Made by a program: the position numbers and the translations under genes
Assembly (NCBI GenBank): GCA_017165825.1
Contig: CM029370.1
Location: 15,318,733 to 15,382,732 of the forward strand
Length of the DNA stretch: 64,000 nucleotides
Direction of reading: 5' to 3'
From: Hepsetus odoe
Lineage: Eukaryota; Chordata; Actinopteri; Characiformes; Hepsetidae
Notes under the pieces: generated by a model
Told to the model about the DNA's origin: nothing
Seen by the model: only the letters and a program-made list of their open reading frames with translations
Databases searched by the model: none
Shown: positions 33,001 through 46,700 of the stretch, piece by piece
Numbering within the stretch: the stretch's first letter is position 1
How the letters are laid out: the number at the start of each line of letters is the position of its first letter

Positions 33001-36000
33001 ATTCCGAACAAAGCCTAAGAAATCATTCAACACTGAAATATTAAATGAAAGCATTTCATACAAATAGCCTGAGCTATTGCATATTTCATTGCACTTTACA
33101 CATTTTATGTTCTACATATTCCAACTGCTATGCACAAGTATTAAGAGGTATTAACAATATTATTGGAAGAAAGATCAATTAAAGGCCATGGTCTAAAGCT
33201 CAACCTGTCTCTGCCAAGTCCTTCCTATCTCTTGGTCTCTCAGGGAGGGTTAGAGGGGCTTAACGCGACTGTACCAACCAGAGCGTAAGACATTGCTTTC
33301 TTGCTCTATCTCCATGGAAACGCCAGCCAGCCTTGAAAATGTCTCCCACCCCCCATCACCCTTCCTTCCAAACCCTCTCGGCTGTTCTCCCCTAGTCCCA
33401 ATGCGTTTTCCCCTCGTTCTCTGATGGGTCTGTGTTTTGGCTTGGCTTTGTTTTTCAGCCTCTCTCTTCCATGTCAGGCTAACCACCCAGTCACTTACTT
33501 TCTCGCTGTCCGCCTCATGTCTCTCACACTGTGCGTCTGCTCATCATATTCTACACACACACACACACACACACCTCCAGTGATATTCTACCCTAATTCA
33601 CAAGTAATGTTCATGAACACCTCTACAATCTCTCGTCAGCCAATCCTGGGGTCTTTTTTTGAGGTAACAGTTTTGATGCTCTGGGCACTGTGTGGCTGGA
33701 AAACCTCAACCCTGCATTCATGTCTATTTGATAAATACCACCTACCTAAGCATTGTTATCGACCAAGTACACCCCTTTTTGTCAACAGTGTTCCCTAATG
33801 GTGAGGATACGGTCCCCTGCCACACTGGAAAACAGAGGGACCAATATAATATCAGGTAGAAGGTTTAAAAATGTCATGGGCGATGAGCATATCTATCTTC
33901 CACATATAAATAAACTCTAAATAAAAAGAGTGAGTGTGTAGAGTGTGATTGTAGACAGTGCCAGAAATGTGCCGGGTGCCTACAACATCATAAGCACACA
34001 TTTTTTTCCTATGCTATACAACTACCTCATTCTCTAATGAAAGTCTGATACAAATTTTAAAGATTCCCCATTAAAAGGATTTAATGTAATATTACAGGCT
34101 CTTTATTAATCTTGTTTTAAGCAATAATGTGTTTAACTGCTATAAAATTGACTACTACCATTTTAAACAGCATGTAGAATTGAAGCCTCTTTTTAAGATG
34201 AAATTAGGAGGTACACTGCATGTAGTGTTACTCTGGTTTTAAGCATGCATTTAGGCTGGGAACTGAAATCCCTTTACATTCACAGTACCAAACAAACTGT
34301 TACAATACGACCAAGCACAGAAAATAATCTGTATATTTTACAGTTCCTTTACTTTTCAGAGTCACTTTCAAGTAACAGTAAGGGTTAGGCTTTATTTTCC
34401 TCATCAGTTTACACACAAAATCCAAAAAAAGGTTGCCTGTAATATCCCACATATACATTTCAGAGTGAAAATTGGGTAAGGTTGAGACTTGAGATAGACC
34501 TGTGAGAGAGAACTGTGCCAAGAAACAGATCTGAAGAATGACAAAAGAACATTACTATTAAAAAAAGTATTTTAAAAAATTAATTAATTGTCTAAGAATA
34601 GGGTAACCGCCATTATTCTCAAATGTACAAGATTTGTAACCACCAATGGCCTTCCTTTGTCTGGCTGCCCACACAAACAGCAAAGGGCCTTGGTCAGAGG
34701 TAACCAAGGGCCAAATGGACAAAATGGCCAAATGGACACCATGTATGTGATGGAAGAACCTTAATTAAGCTGTGGGGAGGTATTTCTGCAATAAGGGCTG
34801 AGAGACTAGTCAGGCTAGTGGCAAAGACTGAAAGCAAACCTGAGTGAAAACCTTTTTTCTGAGTGCTAAGGATTTCAGTTCAAAAGATATTAAATTTAAA
34901 AAGACAAGCATTCGAAGCACTGCACCAAAAAATCAGGTATTGCTTCAGGTAAAAAAGTGGCCAATCAGTGTCTGGATATGAGCCCAACAGAACACCTCTG
35001 GAGAAACCTGATAATGACTGTGCAGTTTTGCCCCCTTTCAGTCTGGAGTTCACATAATTCTGCCAAAAATAAAAATGGTAGAAACTTCCAAAAAAAAAAA
35101 ATTAGGTGTGTCAAATTTGACTGATTTAAGCTGCCACGGTTACCAGATGCTACAACCAAGTTTTAATCTTTAATGCATTGTGGTGGCCTAGTGGTTAGGG
35201 AGTTGGCCCCCGGATCAGAAGATTGTGGGTTCGATCCCCTCCCCAGTGGGTTGCCCTGAGGTACCCTTGAGCAAGGTACCGTCCCCGTCACTGCTCCCCG
35301 GGCGCTTTCAATAGCTGCCCACTGCTGCACGTGTGTATGGGTGAAATGCAGAGGTCAAATTTCTCATTCGTGGGATTATGAATAAAGGATTATTATTATT
35401 ATTATTATTCTATTTTGTCATTGTGGAGAGTTGGGTGTAGACTGACTGAGGGGAAAAAAAGAGCAATCAATTCTGAGATCAGTTCTCACAAAAAAATGGG
35501 AGTGTCTTTACGAATGCACTTTAATATCAAATTTCAGTGTGTAATCAGTGCATGAACCAAAATCAAGACTGATGATTGCAAACATTTTTTATTAATATTA
35601 AAATAGAAAAACCTGAAGTTTGTTTACCTTTGCGAGTCAGGCTGGGAGATGGCATTGACAATGGCCTCCACGGCTGTGTCAAAGAGCTCGGGGTCAGACA
35701 GGGCAGCGAATCCCGCCTCCAACAAGCCCTCACTCTCACTGAGTGGCACGTCTAGAAGAACCCAACTGGATAGGCACTTGAGTACACGTGCCTTGACAAG
35801 TGCCGGCGAGTCAGCCTGGCGTAAAAGCTGCTGGAGGAGTGGATATACAGAGGTCCACTCTCGCCCTAGAGCGCTCCGTACTTGTCCCTTGCGGTACTGT
35901 GGCAGTCGGCTGGTCTGGAATTCCTCTGGCAGCACGGTGAGTAACTCCAGCAGAGCTAGGCAACGGGCACGGCCATCCACGCCACCACCTTCCTCCTGGA

Positions 36001-39000
36001 ACATGCGCACCATCTCAGACACAGCACCCGGCCATGCCTCTGGCATCATGTTGAGGGCCAATGAGGCCAAGGCCACACACAGGCGTGTAAGAACAATTTT
36101 GGAGCCTGAAGCAAAGAGAGCAATCTGTGAGAAGAGTTGTGTCTTCAGAGTGTCGTACTGTTCGGCAGGAATATCGCCCCAGTAGCGGGAGATCTTGGTG
36201 TGAAGGGCACTCGCGCCAAAGTACTGGATCTCAGGAACCTAAAGAAAGAGGGGAGAAGCAAAATTAGGAGTAAATTAAACCCTAGAAAAGCCATTTGGGT
36301 TTTTTGTTATAATTATTGTTTTTTTGTGGCCCCAGGATAAGGTTCAGTCAACAGTACACTATTGGCTTCAGTATAAAAAGGTTCTAAAGACCTCTGAAGA
36401 AGGCTTTGAAAAAAATAGAGCCTGGATTTTCCCAACATTGTCTGACCTGTTGACATGCAACATAATTATTTTATCTCTGCAATTATCTAAAGCACGTATC
36501 GTTGGGTAGGAAAAGCCATAAAATCAATATAAAATGTGTAAATAATTGCGATAAGTGTAACTAAAGGTCTATGTAAATGACAACGTTCCATAAAGAATAT
36601 TACATCATTACAATGTATTTTTCCTCTTTCTCTGGAAAAGGCAGCATCATGTGAATAAATTCCTGTTAAAAAGGACTATTTTTTCAGCAGCACTGATAGT
36701 GTCTGCAGTACCCTGTTGATTGTAGAGCTATAAGAAACTGCATCCTAAATTGAAACAGAAAATGAGACGTTTGGAATTCCAACAAGTAAACTCAAGAACG
36801 TGCTGCCAACAATCTAACTAATTTAGTTGTAGCCCGCAAACTGTTAGATGAGAGGCAGGAGATAAGTTCAAACCACTGTGCAAGTCACACATAAAACCAG
36901 TAAATCACACATTCCATAAAGTAGCAAAGCAATAACAACGTAACAAGGTGCTTGGTAGAACATTTTAAATAGAGTGAAACCAGCCATCTCAAAGCTGAAA
37001 AACCAAACAAAAAGCCAATGGGCAACCCTGATTACAAACATATTCAAGATGATAGTTTTAAGATGTTTGTCTTCGTCTCAGTCCCAGAAGTTACACAAGA
37101 AGTTACACAGAGCTACAAGCTCTGGAGCCATTTAAGCACTCACTTTAGAACTGGTGAAGCTGAATACAGCCTTTGACAAACCCTTGTTCCATGTTCCAGG
37201 CCGCTGCTGCATAAGAAACCTCAGCAAGAGGCTGATATCGCCTACACTGATGTTTCTATGAACACCAATAAAATTGCAGCCGTCCAAGATCTCAGGTTAT
37301 GCAAACTGAAATTTTTGCACCAAGATTAAATGAGGCAAGATTTCATTCTCTGACCAAGTCTTAATTATGTGTACCTTCCACATCAGCACCTTCTGGATGT
37401 CTTTTACCCAGTTGGAATGAGTTTCCATGTCCAGAAACTGGACTATTAGAAAACATTTTAGAGACATTTAATTCCATTATTTGAATTAGACTTTGAGCTA
37501 GACCAGTGTCTCAAAATTACTTAAACAGCTTTACTTATTTTTTTCTACTGTAACAGCATCTCTATAGAAATCTAAAAAAAAAAAAAAAAAAAAAAGATAT
37601 AACACTGAAGTTTGTTAGAGCGAATCATCTCAACTTTAATACAAAAGGCTTGAACATACATGTAACACTTTACTATTTTAACGATTAATCTAACAGATTT
37701 ATAGAAATTTTTATAAAAAGTTGTTTCCTCTACAAAGTACCTAACAGATAAAAAAAAAAAGTCCCAACTGTTACATCATTTATTCAGAATTTATTCAAAT
37801 AAAAATCATTTAACTAAGCATTACAATCCATTGCTCTTATAGAGGTTTTTAGCCAAGAAAACCAGTCAATCCACCTTTGCTGGCTTGAAACAAGAATGCT
37901 GGCTTGTGATGGTTCCACTCGCCCTGAAATGGTCTGAGGAATAGCTAAGCATTCCTGCTACAAGATATTTGCGAAAAAGATTGCTAAGTCATGGAGAACG
38001 CTCTCTTTGCCAACTTCTGATTTTTCCTCTGAAAGGTGTTTGCAGGTAATTGTTTAACTCTGCCTTCAGAACATCCTAAAGGGTCAGAACTCAGCTTTGC
38101 TGCAGCACACTCAGTTTAAATCAACTTCCCAAAGAGTTTCTTTGCCTGGGATGTTTCAGGATTCAGTGGTCCACTTCAACACTGCAGCTTGATGTCTCCT
38201 GGATGATCATGTCTGATATCACTCTGGGCTTGACTTTGGGTTTGTTGTCTGTTCTCCATCTTGAACCAGGCATTGAAATAAGATGCTATTTCTAGCCACC
38301 TAGAGTAGGTTAATCTTCATATTTCTCAGAGATGTAGTCAAAGATCTTATTCTTGAACTTCCTGGTCAGATGTGTTTTCTGCTTGACTGCAGCATTGGAA
38401 TGGAAAAGAAGTGAAGACCTGGGTTCACACAGGATGCACTGGCAGTCATAAAAGGGCATCTGTGAGGTCCAGCAATGGGACAAGTGACTTGCTGAAATAT
38501 TCCAGAATACGTTTTCTGCCTCATCATCTTATCCTCAGACAAAACCTGAGATAAATCCTTCTTTTGCTCCAATACCATGATTATCATTTGACTGAAATCT
38601 TTTTTGGCCTTCTGATACAAGGGAATGTGAGTTCCTTTTCGGCTTTTTCCAAGAGTATCTGGCCTTGTATCTATGAGTAATCCACCAGTTACTTGAAGAT
38701 ATCTGCGATACAGCTGATAAATTCTAATACAAAAAAATAAAAAACAAAGTCCATATTATAATAAACTTGTTTAAACAAAAAAAGTGCCAATAGAAAGATG
38801 CTTCACTACTACAGGTTATTTAAGAATGAAAATATATATTTTTGCATAATGGAAATACAGTTTTGCATGCTTTATGTACATATTTAAAAGAATAACAAAA
38901 CCTATCCATTAACAAATATTACAAATTTGTCTCGTTGTTATTTCAGTTGTGTGCCATCCAATTCAAAGCATCGTGACTTTAAATAATACACTGTTTGTAA

Positions 39001-39469
39001 AACTAATACTTATAAAAAACAGATGAAAATTAAGACAACTCTTAAGGAGAGATTGCTAATTAAAACAGCTCAAATATACCACTGGAAAAACTTACCAACT
39101 GCAAGATGTAGTCTTTGGCCAAAACACCACAGCCAAGTCCATTTGTTAAGGTCCTCAGCAAGTTCACGGTGTCTGTTTTCATACAGATTGATGTCTCTCG
39201 CCTAGGCCCAGGCAGCCACTGCTTTTCTCATTCAATGTTTTCAATTCAGAAAAATGGCATTTGCAAATAGCAAATTTTCAGTTGAAAAAAATATATATAT
39301 ATTTTATATAAAAAAAAGTTGGTCAGTTTTATGTAGGGCTCCTTTGTTTGACACTTTTTTTTTTTTTTTAATATCCTTTTATATCCTGTCAAAATAATTC
39401 AATATAACTGAAGAATTTCCTTTTGCAGCCAACTCCGTCTCCTCAATCAACATTGAGATTTGGAGATAT

Positions 39470-39517
<48 letters not shown>

Positions 39518-40672
39518 ATTGTATTATTATTTTTTTAAGCAATAGAAAAATTGTTAGGTATCCCCCCCCATAACACGAAACTGTTCCACAGCCCTAATCA
39601 GCATTTCCAGTTTGCAAACCACGACCATACATTTATCCTAAAGAAAAAGGAAGCCCCGATATGGGAACTCGTGGTCAACAACCAATATTTTACATGTTCA
39701 TATCTGCTTTATCAAACGCAAATGTATAAACAAAATGTAACAACTGAAATGAAATAGACCTGGCAGGATAAACGTTTATTTATACAGGGTTATAGATACA
39801 GTAAAAGGAAACGCTTTTTGAAAAGTTCACACATGAATCGAGCCGTGAAAGATTCTAAAAGCAAAGCTTTATAAAAGCTGATCAGATATGCACCTACAGT
39901 TGAAGAGTCTCTAGTGAGTATAAATCAATTACCTATTTGAAATGTCAATCCAATTTACAGCAGTCCAAAGCTAACATTTTTCTTTTTTAAGGAACTATAT
40001 GCTGATATAATCTTAAAACCCTATTCTTGGATAAATCAGAAAGCCATAAAGGCCACAATGAAACTCTAATCTGGGACTCTACAGAAAAGAGGTACCTCTG
40101 ACTCAAACAGGATCAGTTGCAGTGGGATTATGTATGCATCATCTAAATCAGGACCCAGAGATTCTGGCCTAATCTACATGAGGTGAAACCAGGTGTAAAT
40201 GGCTTATTAAGTGGAAAGGAAAATGGGATGAGAGTCAGTGAGAAGAAGAGGAGCAAGAAGAGGATATTCTGAGACCCCCAGCAGGATTTTTGACTTCTCT
40301 CTTCAGGTTCTAAATTCAAGGGAAAATCTGGGTAAAAAAAAGAATAGCTGTAGAAGTTCTGTTGGTTTAAAAAGAACATGTGGATGTTTTGTAGAGTCAC
40401 TAAAGGATTAAGATGACTAAGACTGCTGCATGAGCACTGAACAGAAATGACCGATCAGAACAGCGGCAGCGGTGGCCTAGTGGTTAGGCCACATGATCGG
40501 AGGATCGGGGGTTCGAACCCCTTCCCAGTAGGTTGCCCTGAGGTACCCTTGAGCAAGGTGCCGTCCCCATCACTGCTCCCCGGGCGCTTTCAATAGCAGC
40601 CCACTGCTGCACATGTGTGTATGGGTGAAATGCAGAGAGCGAATTTCCCATTCGTGGGATTATAAATAAAGG

Positions 40673-40705
<33 letters not shown>

Positions 40706-43700
40706 AACAGAGGAAGCACATCAAGTCATGTGAAACAGCAACAGAAAAAGAAAACAAGAATAGTGTGCAGTTAAACATGGCAGAACCGTAGATGATAACA
40801 GTGAAGAAATAGCACACATATCTCTCACCTTCTCTGGACTGAGTAGAGCCCAGCAGAACTGCCAGGCCTGAGGGGAAATTTGAGCCTGCATCAGCCACTT
40901 CTGAGCCAGGTTTTTATTCTCGATGTTTGGGTCATAATACAGCTGGTGCAAAGCCTAGGAGAGAGAAAGATACAGGAGAAGAATGAGATTTACTTATTCA
41001 CAAAACATGAGTGATACTCAATAATTAAAAAGGAGCAAAACTCACTCACAAGCTTTAAATTGCCATATTAACAAAAACACACAGACTTTCTTATTTAAGA
41101 GGGATACATTTGAGGACATGGAAATGATGGTATAAACAAGGTCACAGCTCAGGTATTACAGTATTACAATTCAGTGCATTACTCCTACTCTCATGCTAGT
41201 ATCCCTTCTGTCATTTCCAAAGAGTTAACAGGGATACCTGACCAGTCTGTGCTATATTTGATAGAGAGTTTGCAATCTTTCCCATGGAGATAAGACAACA
41301 CATAAGTGTAAATAAAATAACACATAAGTGCGGAATAGTGAGGGGTGAAAGGTAAAAATAAAGACTGAGGATTAAAAGCATAAGGGGCATTAGCACAAAA
41401 ATACTAATTCTTTGCTTAAAAGTTCTGAAATTTCAACAAAAAAAAAAAAAACAGATATGCAGCAATTCAGAATCCAGACCTGATGGATAATTCATGAACC
41501 AAGCATTTTACATAGTTAAACAGTAAAGAACTGCCCAAAATGTGTGTATGCTATAGCAGTGACAGCCCTCTCCCACCCATCGTCACCATTTTTTCCCCAT
41601 CTGCTGTTAAAATGTTAATGATAATATTAGGCAGGTAGTTTTAATGTTATGACTAGCTGGTGTATGAGTCTGTTGGATACATCACTCCAATACTTTAATA
41701 TGGAGTTACAGACATGTGAGAGCCATCTTTAAATATTGTTGCAGTCTAGCATTTCTACAGCTCTTGTCAATGTTATTCACTTCATTTCAATTCATAAGTG
41801 AATAGGTGAGAAGAGCAAATGTCCACATATGTTTAGCAATTTAATGTATTTTAAGATGTAGAAAGGGTTCAGAACATTTACAGGAGAAGCTGCTTTTAGC
41901 AACCTCAGTCTGCCGTTGCACATTCAAAAGCCAAATCTTGAGACACCAATGACAAAAGAGCCAACAAAGAAAAAAAAGAAAAATACTGATGACCTCTCAA
42001 TTTTCATTTCCAGCCTAGCTGCATCGTAAATTATTTGTATAATTACGGACAACACCATCCTCCACTATCCATAAACTATTGTTACACATAGGTGTTTATC
42101 ATCCTCCTAAACATCTTTATTCATCATGTGTATTTGCCCTCTTAAGTGCAGCTGATGGAGTTGGAGGTTACCATGACGACCCACAAAAATGAACACTAGC
42201 TCATCCTCATTTGACATCTCAAATTAGTTGTCAGTCCTGAATGACCGTGGTCCAGTGACACACAGACTGATGAACACAGCCCAACAGGGTTGCTGAAAAG
42301 GATGCCTGCGTATGTGTGAGATGAGAGATGCTCGCCGAGGCCTCACTTTGTCCTTGTGTTCTGCTCTGCTCACCTCATCATTAATCAACAAGGCTCCCCG
42401 CGGACAGCGCAGGCGACAGCCAGTCCATTAGCCACATTACTCACTCACTTTCTTCCATCACCTTGCGTACTAAATCTAGGGGCCAAAGAACCAAGTAAAA
42501 TAATTCCTCATTAACTCTGACCAGAGACTCTTCAACTAAAGGTGCTTAACTGATCAACTGTATTCAGCTTTGTTTTTAGGATCTCCTACAACTCCATTCA
42601 TTTTATGGACACATCCAAAATTTCTTAATTTTATTTACAGCTTCCTTGCTTCCTACGATGTAGGATCAGGATATTAAAATACTTGTGCCACTTGTGACAA
42701 CAAATCAGTTTTAAATTGCTTAAAAAGTGATTACATTAGAGGGACAATTCCAGTTAGATGTTTTGGAAACAAAGTTAGAGAAGCAAGGTTGCGTTGGTTT
42801 GGACATGTCCAGAGAAGAGACGAGGATTATATTGGGAGGAGGGTGTTGAAGTTGGAGCTGCCAGGAAAGAGGAAAACCAAAAGAGGAGTTTTATGAACGT
42901 GGTGAGAGAGGACATGCAGGTGGTCTTTTTGAAGGAGGAAGATGCAGAGGAACGGAACAAGAAGAAAGTGACAACCCATGTCATTGTGAAACGCAGTGCA
43001 GCACAGCACAGCACAACGAAATTCAACCTCTGCATTTCACCCATACACACACACGTGCAGCAGGGGGCAACTATTGAATGCACCCGGGGAGCAGTGACCG
43101 GGACGATACCTTGCACAAGGGTACCTCAGGGCAACCTACGGGTAAGGGAATCAAACCCACAATCTTCTGATCCTGTGGCCAACTCCCTAACCACTAGGCT
43201 ACTGCTGCCCCACTTCCACTTGGAGGAGAAGAAGTAGTGATTCTAGACTTCTGAACATTAGTATTTAACCCCATTCAGTTTTACAAAAACAGACTGCTGG
43301 TTTGCTTAGGCAGAGCTTGGACTAACATCAGCTGTTCCTGGAGTCTCTGATGAGCCCAGTTCAGTCATTATTTTTGAGCCCTGAAGCTGAAAGGAGACCA
43401 GCTGACAGACTTTTAGACTTCAAGCAATCTGGCTACAATTTACTTAAGTAGTCTTGTTGCCCATGTGGGTCACTGAACACAGTGACAAGTGCAGCTTCAA
43501 ACTCAGAAACTGTCTGATGCAAAGATCTTGATCCAAACCAGAGAGCATTTAACCTGCTGTTGTGATGGAAGTTTAATTCAACAGTTCCAAGACGCGTTCT
43601 CCAGTCCATTAGCACATAGCAGAACACCACAAAACAGTTTATCAGATCATCATCAAACTGCAATTTAATAAGAAACAATGATTATATTAACAAACACAAA

Positions 43701-46700
43701 CCAGATCTCACAGCAAAATGTAGTGTCACAGAGAGCACTGCTCTTAGTTAAACTGACAAAATCTAGATACGATCAGAAGAGAGTAAAGTGACAAACATTT
43801 GCTATTTATCTTAAGACTAAAACAAAGCTTATTTAAAACATTTTACTTGAGAAAATCCTCCATAAAGCACAAGCTGCTCTCACTAGTGGGGGTAACAAAG
43901 GAAAGCAGTAGACATCCACATCAAATGTACCCCACCCACCATGCATGTACCAAAATGTTTCAATTGTTTCTCATTGTATGCTAAATATTAGTATTATATT
44001 ATTAATAATTTATTATTAGATATTAGTAGAACATCTATGTAGTCTTTAGCAGACCTTTTTATATCTGTCATGAATGGCTTCATAAAAGGATTTTTCTGTT
44101 TTGGTTTAGAGACCTGGTTACCCCATAAACTCACTACATAAACGTGCACTCCTAGAGGGTAAGGACTAGACGCCTGGGTCGGAAGGTCATGGGGTCCAAT
44201 CCCAGACCAGTAGGTTGCCCTGAGGCACTGAGGTGTATATGGGATAAATGCAGATGCTGCCTTTCATTGTGGTTCACCGTGTTGTGCGGTGTTTCACAAT
44301 GACAAGTTTAAGAGAGAAGAAAGGGGGAGGAAGAGGGGGAAAAAGAAAAAACACACAAATCTTCAACCATGATCCCTGTCGAGATTTCTTCTTCTCTATT
44401 CATGCCCCTTAATGGACACTGGAGTAAAATAAACATACATATTGTAGCCATGTTAGCCTTGGTGTTTTTGTAATAGGCAACTGTATCCCTACAGATTTGA
44501 ATGAATCTGGCTTCTGTGAAACAGAAGAACTCTACTGGATATTATTGGTCATTTAAAAACTCATTTTCATTCCTGAACTTCCTCAGCTAAGGAAGTGAAA
44601 TACTGAGCCTTTTTGTCTTAACTGTGTCAAAATTACTTTAACAACTAATACTATTAAGTTTGTGAACAAGAACTGGAACACTAAATTCAATATTCAATTT
44701 AGTAAAAATAGATGTGCTGAACAAACTGGTAAAAAAAAATAATAAAAAGTCTAGCACTTAAACTTGGATAACCATTGCATTTTACTGAAATCACAATACT
44801 GACTCAAAAATATAACAATATTGCTGTCCCCCCAATCATGAATTGCTTCTTAGCACACGCTGAAGTTCAACCCCACCTAGGGCATTTTGGAGGGGATGTT
44901 TTCTTAAACAAACAGAATTTTTCCCTTTTGACTTTTTCCAATTATATGGCAGCTACATGGCTTATGGTGTAACCATGATGATTTGATTATTTCTTTGGCT
45001 ATTTTTAGACTGTATTTCTATTGTGGACTGTAGATATTTGTTACCTGAGACAGCTATACCTGAAAAGTAACAAGTGAGTCTTGTTGATAGTCTATGAGAG
45101 TAAATTAAGAGATTACGACGTGGCAGTTTTGTTCTGTCAATGCAAAGAAAACAAACCTCAGGTTGCCACTGACGACCAATTCCCAGCACACAGTGTACTG
45201 TATATAATTACCGAAAGCTTTAGTCTACACTGATGCTGAAACAAATTTCTGCAAGGCACAAAATGGCCTTTAAACGCTCAGCCGATGTTAGGCATATGTG
45301 AACGAATAGTGAAAGACTAACTAGTCGATAAGGTATTTGAGAGCTGAGATTTTTTTTGGGTGAAACAGTGAATGTGATGCTGGATACTTCAGGACACTGG
45401 AGCTGTGCAGGAAAGAAGAGGACAAAATCAATAAACCAAACAGGAAAGGGCCTGGGTTCAGTTCCAAGGTGGGGCGGTCCGGGTCTTTTGTGTGGAGTTT
45501 GCACATCTCCCCATGTCTGTGTGGTTTTAATGTCCAAACACATGCATGTCAGGTGGATTGGAGATGCTAAATACATCCCCTCAGGTGTGAATGTTTTTGT
45601 GTCTTCCCTGTAATGGACTGGCAACCTGTCCAGTGTTTGTCCCCACTTTTTGCCCTGTGAGATCTGGCATTGCTCCAGCACCACCCCTGACTCTACTCAG
45701 GATAAGCAGCTAAGAAAATGAGTGAGTAAGTAAACATGCGGGGTGGTAAGAAGGTGCACATTTACAGGCAGTGTTACAAGTACACAACAAATGTGGTGTC
45801 TTTCATTTGAGCACAAAACAGTGCAAAAGAGGAGTATCCTGTCAGTCAGAAATACCAAACACTCATGTAAACGCTCAAACAGAGTGGCCAAATTAGTTGG
45901 GAATTCTGCTGGTGAATGAAGATTCAGTATCATCAAAAAGTTATTTAACTGCACCATCAACAGCAAAAACATTATTTCTTCACATAGCAGCTTTAGTCTG
46001 TTGTTCCTAACTCCTGTTAGTTGTTTGAAACTACTCTTCAAGAAAATGTTACGGTAATTAAAGGTTAAGGTAAGAAGGTAATTGTGCTCCAATACAAAGT
46101 GTAGTCTGTTGATTAAATGTATTTTTTTATAAAAAATAGCCAACTACAAAAGCAACAGTTTGTTAGCCTACTGTCCATCAAACATTGATCAACCTACCAT
46201 CCAGCCATTTTAGATAACAGCAAGTAAACATTTACACTTATAACCCAAACGTGATACACTTACAACACATAATGATGTGTTTCCTGAACAAAGTGACTAT
46301 TCTTGTCATTGCGAGTACGCGGCGAGACACAGCGAAACTAAACCTCAATTACTTTGAAGATACCGCACAGTCAAATCGAAAAAGGCATCAGTGTGGGTGA
46401 AAATCAATGTTTAATATAACAACAATAAATGATTGGATTTTGCAAAATAACACCATTTCATCATTATAGCTACATAGTAATGAAGAAAAAAACTCAACTG
46501 GACAGTTTCTTATCAGTGTTTAGTGCAGCATGCCCTTTTTTCACTAATATGTCCACCACAAAGATTTATGTTTGCCTAATACAGCATCTGACCGTTCACT
46601 ACCAGCCACATTGCCTGAACATCACATCTCTTCAAACAATACACAATTCACCCATCTTAGCCACAGATACAGAGCCACACAGTCCAACACAAAGGTCATT

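Larger units (their letters stand above)
26664..35627. other. ipo13 intron 3 (9.0 kb)
   Basis: Holds a Tc1 terminal fragment (29009), an RT remnant (31248), a Tc1 fossil (34600), a family A SINE (35182), simple repeats at 27001-27027 (poly-C then CA) and 33551-33572 (AC), and motif-rich unique DNA at 27400-28100 and 29560-30000. No host gene seen. Confidence 0.6.

Noticed and set aside
43433..43678. 81-codon minus-strand frame in ipo13 intron 1
   Set aside because: Reads like protein in places, but no family is recognised and there are no supporting splice sites or neighbouring blocks.
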